Shown here: one piece after another, positions 57,903 through 64,000 of the stretch | Layout of the letters: the number at the start of each line of letters is the position of its first letter | Position numbering within the stretch: the first letter of the stretch is position 1 | Assembly: GCA_016707705.1 (NCBI GenBank) | Contig: JADJHD010000004.1 | Span: 124,001-188,000 of the forward strand | Direction: 5' to 3' | DNA length: 64,000 bases | Source: Bacteroidales bacterium | Lineage (GTDB): Bacteria > Bacteroidota > Bacteroidia > Bacteroidales > UBA4417 | The notes under the pieces: model-generated | The model's database searches: none | The model's input: the letters and a program-made list of their open reading frames with translations, nothing else | Told to the model about the DNA's origin: nothing | Program-made: the position numbers and the translations under genes

Positions 57903-58313
57903 ATGAAAACACAGAAGTATATAAATGATTTGTCATTTACAGTTGTAGGATGTGCGATTGAAGTTCATAAGCAAGTTGGACCAGGGTTGTTGGAATCAGT
58001 ATATCACGCTTGCTTATTGGACGAACTGGAAAACAATAACATTGAAGCAAAGTCTCAAATATTTGTTCCGATCCTTTATAAGGGCAAAGATTTGGGCGGA
58101 AAACTTAAACTTGACATTTTAATTGAAAACTTGATAATCGTTGAATTGAAAGCTGTTGATACTATGATACCCTTGTATTCAGCGCAATTGCTCTCATATC
58201 TTCGACTAGCACATAAACCAAAAGGATTGCTTATAAATTTTCACACCGAAAATATTATTAGTCAGATGGTGCCTCTGGTAACTGATGAATTTGCAAAACT
58301 ACCGAGGTATTAA
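57903..58313 (+). CDS. GxxExxY family protein (PDDEXK_3, predicted nuclease fold)
   Basis: The 136-residue protein has the defining GLLESVY motif (residues 28-34, G-x2-E-x2-Y). Downstream are D71 (LDILIE), E81-L82-K83 (VELKA) and Q95-x3-Y99 (QLLSYL), the order of catalytic and RecB-type motifs in PD-(D/E)XK nucleases. Family members are widespread, but no function has been established. The gene stands inside perfect-position inverted repeats (57834-57869 and 58316-58351), with its stop just 2 bases before the right repeat, and interrupts carA-carB. It lacks its own clear -7 box. Both the nuclease activity and a mobile character are inferences from motifs and context. Confidence 0.88.
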   Translation: MKTQKYINDLSFTVVGCAIEVHKQVGPGLLESVYHACLLDELENNNIEAKSQIFVPILYKGKDLGGKLKLDILIENLIIVELKAVDTMIPLYSAQLLSYLRLAHKPKGLLINFHTENIISQMVPLVTDEFAKLPRY

Positions 58314-58315
58314 AG

Positions 58316-58351
58316 CTTAGTGATTCTGAGTGTTCTTAGTGCCTTAGTGGT
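58316..58351 (-). repeat. Right 36-base inverted repeat of the GxxExxY cassette
   Basis: The reverse complement begins ACCACTAAGGCACTAAG, the same as the left repeat, with identity over the first 17 bases and five mismatches in total over 36. It ends 43 bases before the carB ATG. Confidence 0.92.
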
Positions 58352-58394
58352 CATTAAACTGTCAATATAGAACGATTTACAAATTGCAAAGAAA

Positions 58395-61300
58395 ATGAAG
58401 AAAGTACTGGTCCTTGGAAGCGGAGCCCTTAAGATAGGGGAAGCCGGAGAATTTGATTACAGCGGCTCGCAGGCACTGAAAGCATTGAGAGAAGAAGGAA
58501 TCTATTCCATCCTCATCAACCCCAATATCGCCACCGTCCAAACCTCCGAAGGCGTAGCCGACAAAATCTATTTCCTTCCCGTTACCCCCTTCTTCGTTGA
58601 GAAGGTAATCCGCAAGGAAAAACCCGATGGCATCCTGCTCGCCTTTGGCGGACAAACAGCCCTCAATTGCGGAGTGGAGCTCTTCAGGAACGGAATCCTC
58701 GAAAAGTATAATGTCAAGGTATTGGGGACACCTGTCAGCGCCATTATGGAAACAGAGGACAGGGAACTCTTCGCCAATAAACTTCACAGCATTGATGTCA
58801 AAACCCCGAAGAGCGTTGCCGTAACGTCCATTGAGGATGCACTGAAAGCCTCTGATGAACTTGGATTTCCGATTATTGTCAGGGCAGCCTACACATTGGG
58901 TGGACAGGGATCAGGATTCTGCAACAATCGGGAGGAGCTGATGAAGCTGGCGGATAAAGCCTTTTCTTACTCCAATCAGATTCTCGTTGAAGAATCGCTG
59001 AAAGGCTGGAAAGAGGTTGAATATGAGGTGGTAAGGGATCAGTATGATAACTGCATCACCGTTTGCAATATGGAAAACTTCGATCCGCTTGGTATCCATA
59101 CCGGAGAAAGTATCGTGGTCGCACCTTCGCAAACCCTTACGAACAGCGAATATCATAAGCTGAGAAGACTCTCCATCCAGATTGTACGCAGTGTCGGAAT
59201 TGTAGGAGAATGCAATGTGCAATATGCACTAGATCCCTATTCTGAGGACTATCGCGTAATTGAGGTGAATGCCCGGCTTTCACGATCCTCGGCACTGGCA
59301 TCAAAGGCTACAGGCTATCCTCTGGCATTTGTTGCTGCTAAACTGGCCCTGGGTTATGGTCTCCATGAGTTGAAAAACTCCGTTACCCGCACTACTACTG
59401 CCTTTTTTGAGCCAGCACTTGATTATATCGTTGTTAAGATTCCCCGCTGGGACCTTAATAAATTCAATGGAGTATCCAAGGAGATAGGCTCCAGCATGAA
59501 AAGCGTGGGTGAAGTAATGGCCATCGGCAGAAGCTTTGAGGAGGCTATTCAGAAAGGGCTCAGGATGGTAGGGCAGGGGACTCACGGCTTTGTGGGGAAT
59601 ACAGATATCGCTTTTACAGACATTGAAAAAGCCTTGTCGGAACCCACCGATATGCGCATCTATTCCATTGCCTCCGCATTTGAAGCTGGTTTCACTGTGG
59701 AGAGAATCCATGAACTTACCCGGATCGACAACTGGTTCCTGGTTAAATTGAAGTCCATTTTCGACAGCATGAAGATGCTGGAAGGATTTAATACCCTTGA
59801 GGAAATAGATTCTGAAACACTGCTCAAGGTAAAGCAGCAGGGCTTTTCTGACTTTCAGCTGGCCAGGTTTGTATTGAAAACCTCCGGTAATCTGAAGGAA
59901 GAACTTTTAAAAGTCCGGGATTACAGGCTAAAGATGCATGTGATTCCTCATGTAAAGCAGATAGATACGCTCGCTGCTGAATATCCGGCAAAAACCAATT
60001 ATCTGTACCTGACCTACCATGGAATTGAAGATGATATTATCTGCGAAAGGGATAATAAATCAGTCATCGTTCTTGGCTCAGGGGCATACAGAATTGGAAG
60101 TTCGGTTGAGTTCGACTGGTGTTCGGTGAATGCGCTTGAAACTGCCCGAAAGGTAGGTTACCGGGGTATCATGATCAATTTCAATCCAGAGACCGTCAGT
60201 ACCGATTATGATACCTGCGACAGGCTATATTTTGATGAGCTTTCGTTTGAGAGGGTCATGGATATTATTGATCTGGAGCAACCCCATGGAGTAATTGTCT
60301 CGACAGGCGGGCAGATTGCCAACAATCTTGCGATGCGCCTGCATGAGCAAAAGGTGCCAATTCTGGGGACAGCTCCTGAAAGTATTGATAATGCTGAGAA
60401 CCGACATAAGTTCTCATCGCTTCTGGATGAGCTGGATATAGACCAGCCGAGGTGGAAGGAATTATCGAATCTGGATGATATTCATCTCTTTGTTGAGGAG
60501 GTAGGCTTCCCGGTTCTGATCAGGCCATCCTATGTGCTTTCGGGTGCCGCAATGAATGTTGTTTCCAATATGAGTGAGCTGGATTTCTTCCTGACTCTGG
60601 CAGCCAAGGTCTCAAAGGAGTTTCCGGTAGTTGTTTCGGAATTTATTCAAAATGCCAAGGAGATTGAGATTGATGCAGTAGCCGGAAACGGTGAAATACT
60701 TGCCTATGCCATTTCGGAGCATATTGAATTTGCAGGGGTGCATTCAGGGGATGCCACCATGGTTTTCCCTGCACAAAAGATGTATTTTGAAACAGCCCGC
60801 CGAATCAAGAGAATATCCCGCGATATTGCCCGCGCACTGAATATCAGCGGTCCGTTCAATATGCAGTTTCTTGCCAAGGACAATGATATCAAGGTTATTG
60901 AGTGCAACCTCAGGGCTTCGCGCTCATTCCCATTTGTCTCCAAGGTTATCAAAGTGAATTTCATCGAACTGGCAACCCGAGTGATGCTGGGAATACCTGT
61001 GGTGAAGCCTGAAAAGAGCGCTTTCGACCTTGACTATATTGGAGTGAAGGCATCCCAGTTCTCATTCTCCAGGCTTCAGTCTGCCGATCCCGTTCTTGGA
61101 GTAGAGATGGCTTCAACCGGTGAAGTAGGCTGCATTGGAGAGAACTATTATGAAACCTTGCTGAAGGCAATGCTTTCGGTGGGCTACCGAATTCCCGGGA
61201 AGAATATTCTGCTTTCCACCGGTGATGCCCGTTCAAAGGTGGAATTGCTGCAATCGGCAAGGATGCTGAGGGAGAGAGGTTTTAATCTGTTTGCAACACG

Positions 61301-61598
61301 CGGCACTGCGCAATTCCTTGAAGAAAATGGTGTTGAATCCACCATGCTTCATTGGCCGGATGAGGATCTGAAACCCAATGTGCTGGACTACCTGAAGGAA
61401 AGGAAGATTGAACTTGTGATTAATATCCCCAAGGATCTCTCGAAGACAGAACTGGCCAATGATTACACTATCCGTCGCTCTGCAGTTGACTTCAATATTC
61501 CGCTGATTACCAATGCCCGACTTGCCAGTGCATTCCTTTATGCTATCTGCAGATTTGACCTTGAAGACCTGGTTGTTAAAAGCTGGGACGAATATTGA
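58395..61598 (+). CDS. carB: Carbamoyl-phosphate synthase large subunit
   Basis: CarB makes carbamoyl phosphate from bicarbonate, ammonia and two ATP. The 1067-residue protein shows the expected internal duplication: an N-terminal half with KVLVLGSGALKIGEAGEFDYSG-type beginning, AAYTLGGQGSGFCNN and ECNVQYALDP, and a second half from about residue 555 with SVIVLGSGAYRIGSSVEFDW, LSGAAMNVVS and PFNMQFLAKD. The MGS-like allosteric domain occupies about the last 140 residues (LSTGDARSKVELLQSARMLRERG). All ATP-grasp segments are intact. It is separated from carA by the GxxExxY cassette, so cotranscription with carA depends on readthrough of that insert. Confidence 0.97.
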   Translation: MKKVLVLGSGALKIGEAGEFDYSGSQALKALREEGIYSILINPNIATVQTSEGVADKIYFLPVTPFFVEKVIRKEKPDGILLAFGGQTALNCGVELFRNGILEKYNVKVLGTPVSAIMETEDRELFANKLHSIDVKTPKSVAVTSIEDALKASDELGFPIIVRAAYTLGGQGSGFCNNREELMKLADKAFSYSNQILVEESLKGWKEVEYEVVRDQYDNCITVCNMENFDPLGIHTGESIVVAPSQTLTNSEYHKLRRLSIQIVRSVGIVGECNVQYALDPYSEDYRVIEVNARLSRSSALASKATGYPLAFVAAKLALGYGLHELKNSVTRTTTAFFEPALDYIVVKIPRWDLNKFNGVSKEIGSSMKSVGEVMAIGRSFEEAIQKGLRMVGQGTHGFVGNTDIAFTDIEKALSEPTDMRIYSIASAFEAGFTVERIHELTRIDNWFLVKLKSIFDSMKMLEGFNTLEEIDSETLLKVKQQGFSDFQLARFVLKTSGNLKEELLKVRDYRLKMHVIPHVKQIDTLAAEYPAKTNYLYLTYHGIEDDIICERDNKSVIVLGSGAYRIGSSVEFDWCSVNALETARKVGYRGIMINFNPETVSTDYDTCDRLYFDELSFERVMDIIDLEQPHGVIVSTGGQIANNLAMRLHEQKVPILGTAPESIDNAENRHKFSSLLDELDIDQPRWKELSNLDDIHLFVEEVGFPVLIRPSYVLSGAAMNVVSNMSELDFFLTLAAKVSKEFPVVVSEFIQNAKEIEIDAVAGNGEILAYAISEHIEFAGVHSGDATMVFPAQKMYFETARRIKRISRDIARALNISGPFNMQFLAKDNDIKVIECNLRASRSFPFVSKVIKVNFIELATRVMLGIPVVKPEKSAFDLDYIGVKASQFSFSRLQSADPVLGVEMASTGEVGCIGENYYETLLKAMLSVGYRIPGKNILLSTGDARSKVELLQSARMLRERGFNLFATRGTAQFLEENGVESTMLHWPDEDLKPNVLDYLKERKIELVINIPKDLSKTELANDYTIRRSAVDFNIPLITNARLASAFLYAICRFDLEDLVVKSWDEY

Positions 61599-61650
61599 GA
61601 AATCAATTCCGGTGTTTCTGAAAGTTAAGTCTGTGGAGTGATTGCCTGAC

Positions 61651-62142
61651 TTATCTCGATTTCAGTTTAACTGGAATCCAAAGATCTTCCTCCGAATCGG
61701 GATCGTTGTTCTTGTATTTGGCACCCATAACTGCCAGATGTTCCCTATGATCCAGCTCATATTCTGAAGCTGATAACCATGTGCCGAAGATATATCTGAA
61801 TGGCTTTTCGACTTCCGCAGATGAACCTTTATAGGTGAAGATTGCATAAAGTCCGCCTTTAATGGTATATGCTTCCATGTTTTCCGGCAGATTGCTGAAA
61901 TCAGATACCTCGACTGCAGCCCATTTGTCGAACTCCTGTCCGGGATTAAAATTCCTGAAATCCGGAAGATTAGGGAATACCTGCATTGAAATAAGATCCG
62001 ATCCAACCCGGTTCAGAATCTCATTTCTTTTGGGCATGAAACTCCTCCAGAGTTCAAAGGTTCTGTCCTGCATGAAGCTCATTTGCAAGTGAAAACCAAC
62101 GAGTTTTATCTCTTTGCATGATTCAATTCTGACATCCATCAT
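61651..62142 (-). CDS. GyrI-like (AraC effector-binding domain) small-molecule binding protein
   Basis: The 163-residue protein is a stand-alone GyrI-like domain: an opening strand RIESCKEIKLVGFHLQMSF, WAAVEVSDFSNLPENMEAYTI, GGLYAIFTYKG, and the closing FRYIFGTWLSASEYELDHREHLAVMG, which carries the conserved glutamates of the ligand cavity. Such proteins bind or hydrolyse small, often cationic or lipophilic compounds, and no helix-turn-helix is attached here. It converges on carB with a 52-base gap. Substrate is unknown. Confidence 0.82.
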   Translation of the reverse strand: MMDVRIESCKEIKLVGFHLQMSFMQDRTFELWRSFMPKRNEILNRVGSDLISMQVFPNLPDFRNFNPGQEFDKWAAVEVSDFSNLPENMEAYTIKGGLYAIFTYKGSSAEVEKPFRYIFGTWLSASEYELDHREHLAVMGAKYKNNDPDSEEDLWIPVKLKSR

Positions 62143-62245
62143 TTGTTATTGGTGTTTGGGTTTTGGAATTGAGGAAGGCAATTCTTAATGTTGGAAAATG
62201 GAAATAAGAGCGAAAAACTCAATTGCTTTCAGTTTTAAGCCTTTC

Positions 62246-62959
62246 TCAGCTGATGAATTTCTCAAATTGCCATTCGCTTAACTGCTTGAATCTATTCATG
62301 ATGTGAGCAGTAGCCCTGTTATGGATAGCCTCCCAGGTCCTGTGAATAAAATTGATTTTGGTCAGCCCCTTTTTGCCATAGAAATTGAATCCAACCAGGA
62401 GGAACAACTGCGACATCTCCTTTTCTCCTCTTTCGGGGATAGAGGAGCGCACATACATTGAAAATATTCCGATCGGATAACCGCCACTGCATTTATAGAG
62501 GAGGTAGCGGGCATTGTCGAAATCAAAAGGTGCCGGAGTATGCTGAATCTTGAGCGCAGTCATGTTAAACAGGTGAAAAAACTGAAAACCGGCTATCTCC
62601 TTCTTCGGATTGAATGGATCTTTGGGCCATCCAAAGAGATTTACCTTTATAGTATCCAGTTTATCATCCTTGAGTGTAAGCTTGGCAATATTATTGGGCC
62701 AGCAGCTGGAATCACCGTTCCATTTCAATAATTCCTCGAAGACAAAAGTTGCCGGAACCTCAATGCCAATCCTGTGAATATTAAGCACCGAATAGGAGTC
62801 CACTCCAATGCCTGTCCGTTGAAGAACACTTTTGCTGTAAAGCATTCTCTCTTCCTCAGAGTGAAAGGTGATGTAGGTTGGAATTGCGGGTTTATTCCAA
62901 ATGAAATACCTGAAATCGGAAAAAATACTCTTGCTCTTTTCGGGAGGCTGCTTTGGCAT
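62246..62959 (-). CDS. Conserved hypothetical protein
   Basis: The 237-residue product is soluble, with no signal peptide or membrane helices. It has mixed alpha/beta content and conserved-looking segments LYKCSGGYPIGIFSMYVRSS, FLLVGFNFYGKKGLTKINF and HRTWEAIHNRATAHIMNRFK. The pattern could be a START/SRPBCC-like lipid or ligand binding fold, but this is only an impression. It lies 103 bases upstream of the GyrI-like gene in the same direction. I do not recognise the family. Confidence 0.6.
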   Translation of the reverse strand: MPKQPPEKSKSIFSDFRYFIWNKPAIPTYITFHSEEERMLYSKSVLQRTGIGVDSYSVLNIHRIGIEVPATFVFEELLKWNGDSSCWPNNIAKLTLKDDKLDTIKVNLFGWPKDPFNPKKEIAGFQFFHLFNMTALKIQHTPAPFDFDNARYLLYKCSGGYPIGIFSMYVRSSIPERGEKEMSQLFLLVGFNFYGKKGLTKINFIHRTWEAIHNRATAHIMNRFKQLSEWQFEKFIS

Positions 62960-63100
62960 TGGACAATCAGATTGTTGCTTTTGAGTATTTCAGTTCATCG
63001 GTAGCTTGCAATCAGTAAAATAAAGCAATAATTCTGTTGCTTTTTCAAAGGCAGTCAATCAAAATTGAGCGGAATTCCTGCAACGATGATTTCCCGGGGA

Positions 63101-64000
63101 TCAGGGTTTCTGCCAGAACACAGCCGGATTGTTCGTTCTGTATTCTATCCAGGTGGTTTTGGTTTCCTGATTTTTTTCCTCTTCAACAATTGGCAACTGT
63201 TTGGAATAGTCTAACGGAACCAGACGGGTGTAGATGTATGTTTTTCCCTCCTTACGGGTTTCCATGTCGTATTCACTGCTTACCGGACTCTCCATCATAT
63301 AAAGGTTCTTGGCCATATACTGATAGAGATAAAATTCCTTTGTGGTTGAATATCTGTTCCAGTTGGCTTCGGGATTGAGTATGAGCGGCTGATCGCTGAT
63401 AATTCTGGCCCTCACTTCCTCAATACTCAGAATCTCTCCCTTTTCATTTATTACATAGGCATCATTCGTAGGGTCGATCCACAACCATTTCTGCATTGAT
63501 TCAGCCCAAACCATATTGATCACGTGGCAATCCGGATCAATTTTGAGACTGTCCTTGGGATAGCAGGTTACAATCCTGGATTTAAATCCCATTGATAAAT
63601 AACACTCATTCAGTACAGTAGCGAGTCCGCGGCAATTTAGTCCGCGATGATCACGCTTGCAGATGCTGATCATATTCATGGCATTCTTCACAACAGGATT
63701 ATCATGATTCCCATCATGAGGAACCATATAATGCATCCAATGCAGCATGTTCAGAATTTGGAATACATCGGTGCCTTTGCCTGCCACACTATCGAGGTTA
63801 AAGGCTTTACGAAGGGCGACAAGTTCCGGCTGCTCGCTGCTTTGATAGGTGAATGGAGGGATTTCCCGTTTTTCTTCTTTGTTGTAACCTCTGTCGTTTT
63901 TCAGGATGTACATGTAATCCCCGATTTTCCTGACGCTTTCCACGATTTCAGCATAGGCTTTTTCTTTTCTTAGGGAGTTCAGGTCGCTGTCCTCCAGCAT
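63101..64000 (-). CDS. Transglutaminase-like domain protein (partial at the window edge)
   Basis: A transglutaminase-core/papain-like fold is indicated by the triad motifs: cysteine in RGLNCRGLATVLNE, histidine in DPDCHVINMVW, and aspartate in WLWIDPTNDAYV. The start visible here is the last codon of the window, so the N-terminus, probably with a signal peptide, continues beyond position 64000. The C-terminal 90 residues (YMAKNLYMMESPVSSEYDME ... KTTWIEYRTNNPAVFW) form a separate domain. Such proteins act as peptidases or amidases on secreted or cell-wall substrates in many Bacteroidetes, but this one's target is unknown. Confidence 0.78.
   Translation of the reverse strand: MLEDSDLNSLRKEKAYAEIVESVRKIGDYMYILKNDRGYNKEEKREIPPFTYQSSEQPELVALRKAFNLDSVAGKGTDVFQILNMLHWMHYMVPHDGNHDNPVVKNAMNMISICKRDHRGLNCRGLATVLNECYLSMGFKSRIVTCYPKDSLKIDPDCHVINMVWAESMQKWLWIDPTNDAYVINEKGEILSIEEVRARIISDQPLILNPEANWNRYSTTKEFYLYQYMAKNLYMMESPVSSEYDMETRKEGKTYIYTRLVPLDYSKQLPIVEEEKNQETKTTWIEYRTNNPAVFWQKP

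Overview
The window looks like chromosomal DNA of a Bacteroidota species of the Bacteroidia type, probably an environmental lineage. Several independent signs support this. There is a type IX secretion C-terminal sorting domain, a TonB-dependent receptor paired with a DUF4249 lipoprotein, a family S46 dipeptidyl-peptidase and a Bacteroidetes-style LptD. TAnnTTTG boxes lie just upstream of many starts, and Shine-Dalgarno sequences are scarce. I saw no rRNA, tRNA, CRISPR array, transposase or prophage.

Layout. Positions 1-11000 hold an Omp85-like barrel, a PlsC-type acyltransferase, a DUF2007 protein, an ArnT-like glycosyltransferase, an RlmD-type RNA methyltransferase and the methylmalonyl-CoA mutase operon mutA-mutB. 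Positions 11200-19500 hold a TIGR01777 epimerase, a TorF-like porin with the ammonium transporter amt, and a probable four-gene operon ridA - S46 peptidase - histidine kinase - response regulator. Positions 19700-27000 hold three PAS histidine kinases in a row without receiver partners, separated by long AT-rich gaps. Positions 27034-28340 are non-coding compound tandem repeats. Positions 28344-34900 form an envelope block: lptD, an N-acetylmuramoyl-L-alanine amidase, an MCE/MlaD protein and an OstA-like protein.

Positions 35000-38500 carry an archaeal-type GatE-GatD pair for Gln-tRNA formation, which is unexpected in a bacterium. A tautomerase, a short type IX-sorted protein and a collagen-like tail-fibre protein broken by a one-base frameshift follow. 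Positions 42000-51300 hold an AhpD-like protein, small membrane proteins, a sulfide:quinone-oxidoreductase-like flavoprotein followed by an unannotated 52-residue ORF, a DUF255 protein, a ClC-type channel gene split by a one-base frameshift, and a CDF metal exporter with a four-cysteine tail. Positions 51300-56700 hold the TonB receptor/DUF4249 pair, exonuclease III and an OmpA-family lipoprotein. Positions 56750-61600 hold carA and carB, separated by a GxxExxY (PD-(D/E)XK-like) gene enclosed in 36-base inverted repeats. The right end has a GyrI-like protein, an unknown protein and a transglutaminase-like protein cut by the window edge.

The points most worth following are the GxxExxY inverted-repeat cassette inside carAB, the GatDE pair, the nested 7-base/106-120-base repeat array, and the two single-base frameshifts.
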